Below, in pieces: positions 1 to 7,598 of a DNA stretch of 15,581 bases. Numbering within the stretch: position 1 is the stretch's first letter; every line of letters starts with the position of its first letter. The position numbers and the translations under genes are program-made. Under the pieces are notes generated by a model, which saw nothing but the letters and a program-made list of their open reading frames with translations, did not search any database and was not told where the DNA came from. Source of the DNA: Fimenecus sp052273845 (GTDB lineage: Bacteria > Bacillota > Clostridia > Oscillospirales > Acutalibacteraceae); the NCBI GenBank assembly GCA_052273845.1, contig DAVZHM010000045.1, forward strand, positions 1 through 15,581, written 5' to 3'.

Positions 1-71
1 GACCCGGACGAGAATCGAACTCGTGTTACCGCCGTGAAAGGGCGGTGTCTTAACCGCTTGACCACCGGGCC
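1..71 (-). tRNA. tRNA-Glu (anticodon TTC), missing its 3' end at the window edge
   Basis: Read on the minus strand, the gene starts GGCCCGG at 71 and its last acceptor bases are CCGGGTC at 7-1, which pair with the start through one G-U. The anticodon stem is CCGCC/GGCGG around the loop CTTTCAC, giving anticodon TTC (reads GAA, Glu). The T arm carries the usual GTTCGATTC loop. The discriminator base and any encoded CCA would lie before base 1, so the gene is cut by the window edge. It lies 29 bases downstream of tRNA-Met and is probably cotranscribed with it. Confidence 0.95.
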
Positions 72-100
72 GTATTTGCGGCGATTGGCTCGCCGCTTTT

Positions 101-177
101 TGGTAGCGGCAACGGGACTTGAACCTGTGACCTTCCGGGTATGAACCGGACGCTCTAGCCAACTAAGCTATGCCGCC
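101..177 (-). tRNA. tRNA-Met (anticodon CAT), elongator type
   Basis: The minus strand reads GGCGGCA at the 5' end and TGCCGCT-A-CCA at the 3' end. This is a 7 bp acceptor stem with one G-U, and the CCA is encoded. The anticodon stem TCCGG/CCGGA encloses TTCATAC, so the anticodon is CAT. The first base pair is formed, and the three consecutive G-C pairs at the loop end of an initiator anticodon stem are absent, so this is elongator Met rather than fMet. CAT could in principle be a lysidine-modified tRNA-Ile, but the body resembles known Firmicute elongator tRNA-Met. Confidence 0.93.
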
Positions 178-208
178 ATATTGCGCCGCCTTTTTCGACG
201 GCTTTGAT

Positions 209-237
209 ATTATAATATAAATGGCATAGCTTGTCAA
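209..237 (-). promoter_or_regulatory. Sigma-A promoter of the tRNA-Met/tRNA-Glu unit
   Basis: On the minus strand a perfect -35 TTGACA (237-232) is followed by a 17-base spacer and a perfect -10 TATAAT (214-209). The start point should fall near 202, about 25 bases before tRNA-Met. Both hexamers match consensus exactly, as expected for a strong constitutive stable-RNA promoter. It begins only about 24 bases past the stop codon of the DUF1893 gene. Confidence 0.9.
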
Positions 238-261
238 TAGTTTTTTTTAGATTTTTTCTTT

Positions 262-702
262 TCAACTTTTTGAACCTTTCCCATTCTGCAAATCACGCAG
301 TTTTTCCTGTAAACAGGTGTACGCCGTTTCGGCGTTTGTTAGTTCCATTACTGCGCTTTCCATCGGGCAAAGTCCATCCCCGGCGCGATTTTGAATACGC
401 GGCACAAGTGTTTCGTAAGCGTATGCAATTCCTGCATTTTTAAGCACTTCGGCGGCGGGTTCGCTCAACACCGCGGCATACACGGCAGAAAGTCCCGCTT
501 TTTCCATCAAAAACGCCGCCGCTTTGCCCACGACCTTGTCCGCAACAACACCGCCTTGCAAAACTTCGCCGTTTTGTATCCACGAAAGGAGCGGCTTAAT
601 TCCGCGCGCATCGGCTTTCAAAATCGTTTCGCCGTTTTTGAGAACGCAAGTTAAATTTTCTTTTTCCAAAATCGCCTTACATTTTTCCAAATCGGGGCAC
701 AT
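262..702 (-). CDS. DUF1893 domain protein (TM1506-like deaminase fold)
   Basis: A 146-residue soluble protein. The stretch around residues 34-61 (ARGIKPLL, then GGVVADKVVGKAA) and the GDGLCPME block near residues 108-115 are the family signature of DUF1893. Members of this family, including TM1506 of Thermotoga, are reported to have a cytidine-deaminase-like fold, but no activity is established for them. The Cys in LCPME is the most conserved-looking potential active residue; a full HxE / CxxC zinc set as in true deaminases is not evident. The start ATG at 702 lies inside the end of the ECF S-component gene (26 nt overlap), with GAGG about 9 bases upstream, so translation is probably coupled. 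It is the last gene of the tcdA operon. I recognise the family with good confidence; its function is unknown. Confidence 0.85.
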   Translation of the reverse strand: MCPDLEKCKAILEKENLTCVLKNGETILKADARGIKPLLSWIQNGEVLQGGVVADKVVGKAAAFLMEKAGLSAVYAAVLSEPAAEVLKNAGIAYAYETLVPRIQNRAGDGLCPMESAVMELTNAETAYTCLQEKLRDLQNGKGSKS

Positions 703-1255
703 AGGAAATCAACCTCGCTTTTTTGAGTGCGGCAACCAAAATCGGTACGGTAACCGCCTGTAATAAAAGCCCCGGCACACCTGCCGTGAGCGCCGTCCAC
801 ACCGCCGCAAAGGCGGAAGTCATTCCCGGCACTTCCAAATGCAAAATGTGCAACACAAAGGCTACGCTTAAAAAATAGACCAACCGACCGCAAACCCACG
901 AAAGCGGCAGGCTCAAAAACACGGGCAAACGGCATTTATGCGCAAAAAGCGATGTGAAAAAGCCGTATGCGCCGAGTTCAAACACCATAAAAATCAACCG
1001 CGGAAACGCAGGCATACCGCTAACGAAGAAACTCAACAGCGGAGAAAGCGCGCCGCACAAAAGCGCCGCCGCAGGATTTAAAAGATACCCGCCCAAAAGC
1101 ACGGGCAAGTGCATCGGCAAAAATGCGCCGCCCATAGCGTTGCCGCCGACCATATGAAATACCTGCGGCAATACCACCGACAGCGCGCAAACCAACGCCG
1201 CCGCAGCAACCGTGCGCGCGGGGAAAGCAGTGGATTTTCCTTTGACTTGTTCCAT
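677..1255 (-). CDS. ECF transporter S component (vitamin-type substrate-binding membrane protein)
   Basis: A 192-residue, very hydrophobic protein with about five or six membrane segments, beginning after a short polar N-terminus at residue 14. The region near residues 42-80 (GGAFLPMHLPVLLGGYLL, then GALSPLLSFFVSGMPAF) resembles small-vitamin S components of energy-coupling-factor transporters, in which the S protein binds substrate and docks onto a shared EcfA/EcfT module. No ATPase or EcfT gene is nearby, which fits a group II ECF system using a common energising module encoded elsewhere. The substrate cannot be told from the sequence. The start ATG is 2 nt past the aldo/keto reductase stop and has a GGGGAG site just upstream. 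The 3' end overlaps the DUF1893 gene by 26 nt. Confidence 0.82.
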   Translation of the reverse strand: MEQVKGKSTAFPARTVAAAALVCALSVVLPQVFHMVGGNAMGGAFLPMHLPVLLGGYLLNPAAALLCGALSPLLSFFVSGMPAFPRLIFMVFELGAYGFFTSLFAHKCRLPVFLSLPLSWVCGRLVYFLSVAFVLHILHLEVPGMTSAFAAVWTALTAGVPGLLLQAVTVPILVAALKKARLISYVPRFGKM

Positions 1256-1257
1256 AT

Positions 1258-2376
1258 TTACTCCCCTTTGAAGAAGGCGTCCGCTTCTTTCAGTTTTTCA
1301 CGAATGGGCAACTGCTGCGGACATTTTTCCTCGCATTTTCCGCAACCGATGCAGTTTTGCGCAGTTCCCTTAATCTTTTTATAGGCTTTTTTTGCCGCAT
1401 CTTTATCCTGCACACTTTTGTTGTACTGCGCAAAGATTTCGGGGATTTCCACTTTTTTCGGGCAAGGCATACAGTATTCACACCGCGTGCACGATACGCG
1501 TGCGGCAGTTTCAAAGACGGTTTTTGCGGTTTCAAAGCACGCTTTTTGCGCATCGGTAAGTTTGCCGACACGGCTTTCTGACGCATATTGCAGATTTTGA
1601 CGCACTTGTTCGGCGTTGCTCATACCGCTGAGCAACAAGCTCACTTCGGGACGGTCCCAAATGAAGTCGAGTGCCGCCTGCACGGGCGGAACGCCTTCGG
1701 GGAGTGCCGCTTTTAAATTGTCGGTAGGATTGGCAAGTTTGCCGCCGAGCAACGGCTCCATCACGATAACGCCCAAGCCTTTTTGTGCCGCCAATTCTAA
1801 CCCTTTGGTGCCCGCTTGGTGGTCAATATCGACATAATTGTATTGGATTTGACAAAAATCCCAACCGTCATAGCCGTTTAAAATGGTTTGGAACGCCTCA
1901 AAATTGTCGTGGAACGAAAAGCCGATATAGCGGATTTTGCCCGCCGCGCGTGCCTTTTCCATTTTGGAAAGCAAATCGAATTTCAAAGCGGAATTTTGCC
2001 ACGATTTCAAATTCGCCGCATGCAAAAGATACATATCAATGCGGTCGGTTTGCAGTCGCTTTAATTGCGTGTCGAGGATTTTGTCAAATTCAAAGCCGAA
2101 TTTAAACCCACCGAACGGCGATTTTGTGGCGAGCAGGACTTTATCGCGGTAGCCGTCCTGCAAGGCTTTGCCGACAAACCCTTCACTTTTGCCGTTGTGA
2201 TAGAAAAAGGCGGTGTCAATGTAGTTGATACCGTTGTCGATGCCGTCGCGCACAATGCGCATCGCCTCTTGTTCATCAATGCTGTGGGTAAGATTATCCC
2301 GCGTGGGCAGGCGCATACAGCCAAACCCCAACGCGGAAACTTTTTCTCCTGTTTTGCCGAAATCACGGTATTGCAT
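1258..2376 (-). CDS. Aldo/keto reductase with C-terminal ferredoxin-type 4Fe-4S domain
   Basis: A 372-residue cytoplasmic oxidoreductase. Residues 1-270 form the aldo/keto reductase barrel (opening GKTGEKVSALGFGCMRLP), with the usual catalytic tetrad at Asp54, Tyr59, Lys85 and His119. The C-terminal part carries two Cys motifs, C296-x2-C299-x2-C302-x2-C305-P and C342-x2-C345-x2-C348-x3-C352-P, enough for two 4Fe-4S clusters. Barrel plus ferredoxin tail is common in anaerobic Firmicutes; the physiological substrate is not known, and electrons may come from ferredoxin as well as NAD(P)H (inference). ATG at 2376 is 1 nt beyond the tcdA stop, with AGGAG about 9 bases upstream. It is the second gene of the four-gene operon. 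Confidence 0.93.
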   Translation of the reverse strand: MQYRDFGKTGEKVSALGFGCMRLPTRDNLTHSIDEQEAMRIVRDGIDNGINYIDTAFFYHNGKSEGFVGKALQDGYRDKVLLATKSPFGGFKFGFEFDKILDTQLKRLQTDRIDMYLLHAANLKSWQNSALKFDLLSKMEKARAAGKIRYIGFSFHDNFEAFQTILNGYDGWDFCQIQYNYVDIDHQAGTKGLELAAQKGLGVIVMEPLLGGKLANPTDNLKAALPEGVPPVQAALDFIWDRPEVSLLLSGMSNAEQVRQNLQYASESRVGKLTDAQKACFETAKTVFETAARVSCTRCEYCMPCPKKVEIPEIFAQYNKSVQDKDAAKKAYKKIKGTAQNCIGCGKCEEKCPQQLPIREKLKEADAFFKGE

Positions 2377-2377
2377 T

Positions 2378-3103
2378 TTATTTGCTCCTGTTCGTTTCTA
2401 ACCCGAGAATATCCCGTACAACCGCCCCCGCGAGAATAAATCCCGCCGCCGGCGGACAAAACGATGTACTGCCCGGCAGATGCCGACCGTGTTCCTCGGG
2501 CGCGCCGCCCAAAGGCTTTAACGGGAGTTCTTCGGAATACACCACTTTGAGTTTTTTAATGCCGCGCTTTTTAAGTTCCGTGCGCATTACGCGGGCAAGC
2601 GGACAAACCGAAGTTTTGTAAATATCCGCAATTTTAAACAGTTCGGGGTGCAGTTTGTTCCCCGTACCCATTGCCGAAATCAGCGGCACGCCCGCATTTT
2701 GGCACCGCACGGCAAGTTCAATTTTCCCCGCCACCGTGTCAATGGCATCCACCACATAGGTGTACGATGAAAAATCAAATATATCGGCGGTTTCTTTTGT
2801 AAAAAAGATGTTGTGCGTATGAATGGTCATATCCGGATTGATATCCAAAAGCCGCGCGCGCATCACTTCGGTTTTGTCGCGCCCGACAGTAGAAGCAAGC
2901 GCGATAATCTGCCGATTGCGGTTGCTGATGCTTACTGTGTCATTGTCAATCAAATCGAGCGTACCAATACCGCTTCGCGCGAGCGCTTCGCATACCGCAC
3001 CGCCTACGCCGCCTACGCCGAACACCGCCACATGTGCCGTTTTGAGTTTTTCAATTGCCGCATCTCCGACCAATAATGCCGTGCGCGCAAAAATATCGTC
3101 CAT
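2378..3103 (-). CDS. tcdA: tRNA threonylcarbamoyladenosine dehydratase TcdA (ThiF/E1-like)
   Basis: A 241-residue protein of the ThiF/MoeB/HesA E1-like family. The nucleotide-binding loop GVGGVGG lies at residues 29-35, followed by LIDNDTVSISNRNRQ (51-65), with the acidic, Asn and Arg residues that bind ATP, and Lys77 in GRDKTEV. The TcdA subgroup is indicated by FARTALLVG at the N-terminus and by the length. TcdA uses ATP to cyclise t6A37 of ANN-decoding tRNAs to ct6A. There is no C-terminal rhodanese domain and no adjacent sulfur-carrier gene, which argues against ThiF or MoeB. The start ATG has a GGAG site about 9 bases upstream. It is the first gene of the operon and has a recognisable promoter. 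Confidence 0.92.
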   Translation of the reverse strand: MDDIFARTALLVGDAAIEKLKTAHVAVFGVGGVGGAVCEALARSGIGTLDLIDNDTVSISNRNRQIIALASTVGRDKTEVMRARLLDINPDMTIHTHNIFFTKETADIFDFSSYTYVVDAIDTVAGKIELAVRCQNAGVPLISAMGTGNKLHPELFKIADIYKTSVCPLARVMRTELKKRGIKKLKVVYSEELPLKPLGGAPEEHGRHLPGSTSFCPPAAGFILAGAVVRDILGLETNRSK

Positions 3104-3132
3104 ACTGTTTGCTCCCGATTATTTCTGTTTCT

Positions 3133-3161
3133 ATTATACAAAACCCGTGCACGGTTTGCAA
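3133..3161 (-). promoter_or_regulatory. Probable promoter of the tcdA operon, with a palindrome in its spacer
   Basis: The minus strand has -35 TTGCAA (3161-3156), a 17-base spacer and a perfect -10 TATAAT (3138-3133), about 30 bases before the tcdA ATG. The spacer holds the 10-base perfect palindrome CCGTGCACGG (3145-3154), which could be an operator. The -10 is strong and the -35 moderate (4 of 6). Confidence 0.65.
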
Positions 3162-3273
3162 TCCCGAATATGCACAGAAACGCGCGGTTTTTGTTAAAGT
3201 ATTCACAAAATGAAGGCATAATTCTTGTAAAATCTGTATAAATATTTCGGTGAAATCTTATTCACTTTATCTC

Positions 3274-3302
3274 TTGTATTCTGCACTTTGCTGTGCTAAA
3301 AT
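3274..3302 (+). promoter_or_regulatory. Probable extended -10 promoter of the GtrA-like gene
   Basis: TAAAAT (3297-3302) is preceded directly by TGC, giving an extended -10. A weak -35, TTGTAT (3274-3279), lies 17 bases upstream. The start point would be near 3309, leaving a leader of about 28 bases that contains the AGGAGAG ribosome site at 3321-3327. Confidence 0.55.
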
Positions 3303-3336
3303 GACAGTGTATTTTATTCAAGGAGAGAAATGTTTT

Positions 3337-3900
3337 ATGGGTAAATTAAACAACATCGACAAGGCCGCCGAAGGCAAAGGCAGCGGTATCAACACACTTT
3401 GGCAGTTTGTCAAATTCATCGTAGTCAGCCTCGGCGCGTGCATTGTGCAGTTCGGCTTGGTCAACATCCTGCCGCTTGCGTTCCGCCCGCTGTATGACAA
3501 TCCGTGTGATTTCTTTGTGTTCCACTATCCCGCAGAGGACGGCGGTTGGGGATATTTCTGGGTATTCGCCATTTCCAACATTGCCGCACAAATTGTCGCA
3601 TTCTTTGTTAATAAAGAAAAGACCTTTAACTCCGGTGCCAACACGAAAGTAGTATTGCCGATTTATATTGTGTTCACGGTTGCGCTCATCTGCTTCTCGC
3701 AATGGCTCAATCCCACCATTTACGGCTGGATTTTGAACGACATCGGCTGGAGCGACGCGGCGGCAAGAAACATTGCCACGGCAGTTTGCTCGGCATTGCA
3801 GTTCTTCCTGTACTTCCCTGTGGACAAAATCCTGTTCCACAAGAAAAAAGAGGAAAAGCCCGCAGAGGAAAAAGCAGAAGAAACCGCAGACGCGAAATAA
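3337..3900 (+). CDS. GtrA-like four-helix membrane protein
   Basis: A 187-residue inner-membrane protein with four predicted membrane helices (about residues 23-46, 72-92, 105-124 and 145-163). NKEKTFN (92-98) after helix 2 is the hallmark of the GtrA / PF04138 family, whose members are thought to help move polyprenyl-linked sugars or assist cell-surface glycosylation. The C-terminus is a charged, Lys/Glu-rich cytoplasmic tail (168-187). I chose ATG 3337 because AGGAGAG lies about 10 bases upstream; an in-frame ATG at 3250 would put the promoter inside the gene. An ATG at 3330 is out of frame. No glycosyltransferase gene is next to it, so its partner is unknown. It is transcribed alone between a promoter and a strong terminator. 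Confidence 0.85.
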   Translation: MGKLNNIDKAAEGKGSGINTLWQFVKFIVVSLGACIVQFGLVNILPLAFRPLYDNPCDFFVFHYPAEDGGWGYFWVFAISNIAAQIVAFFVNKEKTFNSGANTKVVLPIYIVFTVALICFSQWLNPTIYGWILNDIGWSDAAARNIATAVCSALQFFLYFPVDKILFHKKKEEKPAEEKAEETADAK

Positions 3901-3920
3901 AAATTACAAAGCAAATATTT

Positions 3921-3949
3921 ACGCCCGCCAAAATTCGGCGGGCGTTTTT
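3921..3949 (+). terminator. Rho-independent terminator after the GtrA-like gene
   Basis: A 9 bp perfect stem ACGCCCGCC / GGCGGGCGT with a 7-base loop (AAAATTC) is followed by TTTTT. It lies between convergent genes. On the minus strand the hairpin is followed only by a mixed A/T stretch, so termination of the opposing metallophosphoesterase transcript here would be weaker. Confidence 0.93.
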
Positions 3950-3963
3950 CAATGTGTTCTCAA

Positions 3964-5577
3964 TCAGTCTTTCATATATTTCCCGAAACGGATTTGGTTG
4001 ACAACAAAACCGACGCCGAGTACGAGCAAAATCGGAATGAGCAATACAATCAGCGCCAAAATACCGATAATCACAATCGGCACGCCCTTTTTGCTCTTTT
4101 TGCGGGCAGGTTTCGGTGTTTCCTTTTCTTTTGGCGGCGCAGGGTTTTGCGCATCGTAATGCGGCAAAATCGGCAAAACCGCGTTATAAGAGGGGATACC
4201 CTCGTTATGCAAAAGCGGCTCTACGAAATCCGTCAATGAGTCGGACACTTTCAGCAACTTTTTAACCGAAATATGTAATGCCGCAAAAATCGAATCAAAA
4301 ATACTTAAAAGCCCCATGGTAATTTTGTATTCTGCATCGTCGGGGCTATAAAGATTTTCGCCTGCGTACAAATTGGTGACGATATCAACGATGAAATCAA
4401 CCACGCTTTTGTCTTTGATGTCGGCATAATCTGCGGGTTTTAGTCCCGTTTCTTTTTTCGTCCATTTGGCGACCGTGCCGATGGTCAGGCTGTTGAGCCG
4501 CTTGGCAAACGGTTTAATCAACCAACCGATTTTGTAAATCAGTTTCTTTTTGATGCTCATTGCCGTAACCATATCGGCAAATTTATGGGTGTCGCCGCCT
4601 GCGGCTTTCACCATATCGCGCACCATGCCGACCATTTGATTTTTGAGGTACTCCTGTAACGGTTTTTCCTCCAAATCGAAATTCACCTTTTCGGTGATAA
4701 AATCCGTGGTTGTGGAAACAATGCCTGCCGCTTCATCTACCACAACGGTGCGAATCGGCGCGGGATAGCCGACGGTTGCCGCTGTGGAAATCGTGTACAG
4801 CGTATTGCCGAGGTCGCTTTCGCACTTATCAATATGATGAATGTGCGAATGTCCCGTAAGCACGAATTGCATTCCCAAATCGGCATACTGTTTGCGGCGA
4901 ATGTCAAAGTCCCCGTGCATATCGTTTTTGCCGATGAGCGCATATATGGGCGACGGCGCAATCAGCGGATGGTGCGTCATGGCAAGAATAAACTGCCCGT
5001 TTTTGCGCGCGTCCTCCGCTTGTTCGCAAAGCCATTTGTAGCAATCGTCCGAAATGCCGCTTTTGCCTGTCAAATTGCGGTCGTCGTTAATCGCAAACAG
5101 GCGGTAGCCCTCTTGCAACTGCACCACATAAGACATACTGTCGTGATGGACGGAAAGCGCTTCATCCGGCCCGAATTCACGGTACATATCGAAAAGTTCC
5201 TCGCGCTTGGCGGCGGGAATTTTCACCTTTTCGTCATCGACATAGGCGTTGGTCTGCCCATCGTCCTGATAATCGTGCGTGGCGGTGATGACATAAACGC
5301 GCTTGCCCGCGGCTTTTAAGTCGCGCAGCATCTCGATAAATTCTTTGTGCGAATCATATTCGCCGTTGCTGGTGGTATCGCCCGACAAAAGCACAATATC
5401 AGTGCGTTTATCCGCCTTAATTTGGCGAAATGCCGCGTCCAAAAGTTCCGCCGAGTTTTTCAAAAGCATTTGGCTTTTGGTGTTTGCCGATTCGTACGCC
5501 TTGCCTTCAACACCCGTGGATTTCGCATAATAATGCGTGTCGGTAATGACGGTAACCGTCAACGGTGCTTTTACCAT
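3964..5577 (-). CDS. Metallophosphoesterase with C-terminal membrane anchor and variant metal motif
   Basis: A 537-residue calcineurin-like phosphoesterase. Metal-site motifs in order: DTH (Asp13, His15), SGD (Asp67), THD (100-102), THHP (201-204) and GHSH (242-245). The canonical GNHD block reads ATHD here, so the usual metal-bridging Asn is replaced by Thr100. Residues from about 300 to 480 form an extra helical region that I do not recognise. A basic linker (KPARKKSKKG) leads to a single hydrophobic segment at about 499-522 and a short tail. There is no signal peptide, so the enzyme domain should face the cytoplasm, anchored by its C-terminus (inference). The substrate is unknown. ATG is 1 nt past the thrS stop, with GAGAG upstream, so it is cotranscribed with thrS and lies under the same T-box. 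Confidence 0.88.
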   Translation of the reverse strand: MVKAPLTVTVITDTHYYAKSTGVEGKAYESANTKSQMLLKNSAELLDAAFRQIKADKRTDIVLLSGDTTSNGEYDSHKEFIEMLRDLKAAGKRVYVITATHDYQDDGQTNAYVDDEKVKIPAAKREELFDMYREFGPDEALSVHHDSMSYVVQLQEGYRLFAINDDRNLTGKSGISDDCYKWLCEQAEDARKNGQFILAMTHHPLIAPSPIYALIGKNDMHGDFDIRRKQYADLGMQFVLTGHSHIHHIDKCESDLGNTLYTISTAATVGYPAPIRTVVVDEAAGIVSTTTDFITEKVNFDLEEKPLQEYLKNQMVGMVRDMVKAAGGDTHKFADMVTAMSIKKKLIYKIGWLIKPFAKRLNSLTIGTVAKWTKKETGLKPADYADIKDKSVVDFIVDIVTNLYAGENLYSPDDAEYKITMGLLSIFDSIFAALHISVKKLLKVSDSLTDFVEPLLHNEGIPSYNAVLPILPHYDAQNPAPPKEKETPKPARKKSKKGVPIVIIGILALIVLLIPILLVLGVGFVVNQIRFGKYMKD

Positions 5578-5578
5578 A

Positions 5579-7522
5579 TCAATCTCTCACTTTCGTTACA
5601 ATTTCTTCCTGCAAGCGCGCAAGCAGTGCGGAAAGTTCCATCGCACCGATGTCGCCCTGCCCGCGTTTGCTGACTGAAACCGAACCGTCTTCGACTTCTT
5701 TGTCCCCGACAATTACCCAATACGGCAATCTTTGCAAACGCGCTTCGCGGATTTTGTAGCCGATTTTTTCGGAACGGTCATCGACCGAAACGCGCAAGCC
5801 TGCCGCCTCGAGTTGCTTTTTGATTTCAAAAGCTCTGTCATGATGGCGGTCGGCAATCGGGAGAATACGGATTTGCTCGGGCGCAAGCCACAGCGGGAAT
5901 GCACCGGCGTATTTTTCAATCAAAAGTGCCAATGTGCGCTCGTAGCAACCGATGGATGTGCGGTGAATGATATAGGGATTTTTCTTCACACCGTCTTTAT
6001 CGGTGTATTCCATGCCGAATTTTTCAGCAAGCATTTGGTCAATTTGAATGGTGATGAGCGTATCCTCTTTGCCGTAAACATTCTTGATTTGAATATCCAA
6101 TTTCGGGCCGTAGAACGCCGCTTCGCCAATGCCGATCTTGTAATCCAATCCCAAATCGTCCAAAATCGTTTTCATCACGCTCTGCGCTTCGTCCCACTGT
6201 TCGGGCGTGCCGATGTATTTATCGCGGTCGTTCGGGTCCCATTGCGAGAAGCGGTAAGAAACATCCTCATAAAGACCGAGCGTTTGCAACATATAAATGG
6301 CAAGTTCCAAACAGCCTTTGAATTCGCTTTCCAACTGTTCGGGGGTGCACATCAAATGCCCCTCGGAAATCGTAAACTGCCGCACGCGAATAAGCCCGTG
6401 CATTTCGCCCGAAGCCTCATTGCGGAATAAGGTAGAGGTTTCGTTGTAGCGCAAGGGTAAATCGCGGTAGGAACGCGGTTTGTTGAGATAGGCCTGATAT
6501 TGGAACGGGCAGGTCATCGGGCGCAAAGCGAACACTTCTTTGTCCTTTTCTTCATCGCCCAAAACGAACATACCGTCTTTATAATGATCCCAATGCCCCG
6601 ACAGTTTGTAAAGGTCACTTTTTGCCATAAACGGCGTTTTTGTTAAGAGCCAACCACGGCGTTGTTCTTCATCTTCTACAAAACGCTGTAAAAGTTGAAT
6701 GACGCGCGCCCCTTTCGGCAACAGAATCGGCAATCCCTGCCCGATTAAATCGCTTGTGGTGAACAGTTCCAATTCGCGTCCCAATTTGTTGTGGTCGCGT
6801 TTTTTCGCTTCTTCCGCTTTGGCAAGGTATTCTTCCAATTCCGACGCTTTCGGGAATGCGGTTGCGTAAATGCGTTGAAGCATTTTATTCTTTTCGTCGC
6901 CGCGCCAATATGCGCCCGTGCAGGAAGTCAGTTTAAACGCTTTAACCGCGCCCGTTTTCATCAAATGCGGGCCCGCACACAGTTCGGTAAATTCGCCCTG
7001 TTTGTAAAAGGAAATCGGCTCGCCTTTGTCGGCGTGCTCGGCGATGAGTTCCACCTTGTAAGTTTCGCCTTTTTCCGTCATCAATGCCGTGGCTTCTTCG
7101 GGAGAAAGTTCAAACTTTTCAAGCGGCAAATCTTCTTTTACGATTTTTTTCATTTCCGCTTCGATTTTTTCGAGTGCGTCGGGTGTAAAGGTGAACGGCG
7201 CGTCAAAATCGTAATAGAACCCGTTTTCGACTGCGGGCCCTATAGCAAGTTTTACTTCCGGATAAAGGCGTTTCACCGCCTGCGCCAGAATGTGTGATGC
7301 GGTATGGCGGAAGGTGCGTTTGCCATCCTCATCTTCAAAAGTCAAGATTTCCAAGTCTGCATTTTCCGAAATTTCGGTGCGCAAGTCGCAAACCTCGCCG
7401 TTTATGCGCGCTACGCAAGCGGACTTGTAAAGCCCCATGCCGATGTCCTTGGCAACATCTGCCGCCGTAACGGGTGCGTCATAGGTTTTTTGCGCCCCGC
7501 CTTTCAATGTAATTTCAATCAT
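5579..7522 (-). CDS. thrS: Threonyl-tRNA synthetase
   Basis: A 647-residue class II synthetase that charges tRNA-Thr. Domains in order: TGS (about 1-62), editing domain with HTASH (His73, His77) and LCAGPH (Cys182, His186), catalytic core (about 245-535) and anticodon-binding domain (about 540-640). Catalytic zinc ligands are Cys338 (in MTCPF), His389 (in SEGHLM) and the His of IIHRTS. Motif 2 contains FRNEASGEMHGL, and motif 3 contains GCYERTLALL. The length is normal. I chose ATG 7522, with AGGAGG 8 bases upstream; a GTG at 7525 in the same frame, 5 bases from the same site, is also possible. It is preceded by a T-box leader with an ACC specifier. Confidence 0.97.
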   Translation of the reverse strand: MIEITLKGGAQKTYDAPVTAADVAKDIGMGLYKSACVARINGEVCDLRTEISENADLEILTFEDEDGKRTFRHTASHILAQAVKRLYPEVKLAIGPAVENGFYYDFDAPFTFTPDALEKIEAEMKKIVKEDLPLEKFELSPEEATALMTEKGETYKVELIAEHADKGEPISFYKQGEFTELCAGPHLMKTGAVKAFKLTSCTGAYWRGDEKNKMLQRIYATAFPKASELEEYLAKAEEAKKRDHNKLGRELELFTTSDLIGQGLPILLPKGARVIQLLQRFVEDEEQRRGWLLTKTPFMAKSDLYKLSGHWDHYKDGMFVLGDEEKDKEVFALRPMTCPFQYQAYLNKPRSYRDLPLRYNETSTLFRNEASGEMHGLIRVRQFTISEGHLMCTPEQLESEFKGCLELAIYMLQTLGLYEDVSYRFSQWDPNDRDKYIGTPEQWDEAQSVMKTILDDLGLDYKIGIGEAAFYGPKLDIQIKNVYGKEDTLITIQIDQMLAEKFGMEYTDKDGVKKNPYIIHRTSIGCYERTLALLIEKYAGAFPLWLAPEQIRILPIADRHHDRAFEIKKQLEAAGLRVSVDDRSEKIGYKIREARLQRLPYWVIVGDKEVEDGSVSVSKRGQGDIGAMELSALLARLQEEIVTKVRD

Positions 7523-7561
7523 CACAAAAACCTCCTATATACAAATGTGAAAATTACAAAA

Positions 7562-7598
7562 TAAAAAAGCACTTCACCCCAAAAAGGGATGAAATGCT
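7562..7598 (-). terminator. T-box-controlled terminator of the thrS leader
   Basis: On the minus strand AGCATTTCATCCC (7598-7586) pairs over 13 bp (two G-U) with GGGGTGAAGTGCT (7580-7568) around a TTTTT loop, followed by TTTTTT. The 5' arm ends in CATCCC, which could instead pair with GGG of the T-box to form the antiterminator. Confidence 0.92.

Noticed and set aside
238..261. A possible terminator between the DUF1893 gene and the tRNA promoter
   Set aside because: The transcribed (minus) strand is A-rich rather than T-rich here, and no stable hairpin is visible.
3250..3336. An N-terminal extension of the GtrA-like protein by 29 residues
   Set aside because: It would start upstream of the likely transcription start and has no ribosome site; ATG 3337 has AGGAGAG at good spacing.
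4834..5319. A 161-codon plus-strand open frame
   Set aside because: It is the complement of the conserved metallophosphoesterase catalytic domain, with no ribosome site or recognisable family.
5732..6430. A 232-codon plus-strand open frame, plus 6791-7297
   Set aside because: Both are antisense shadows of the highly conserved thrS gene.
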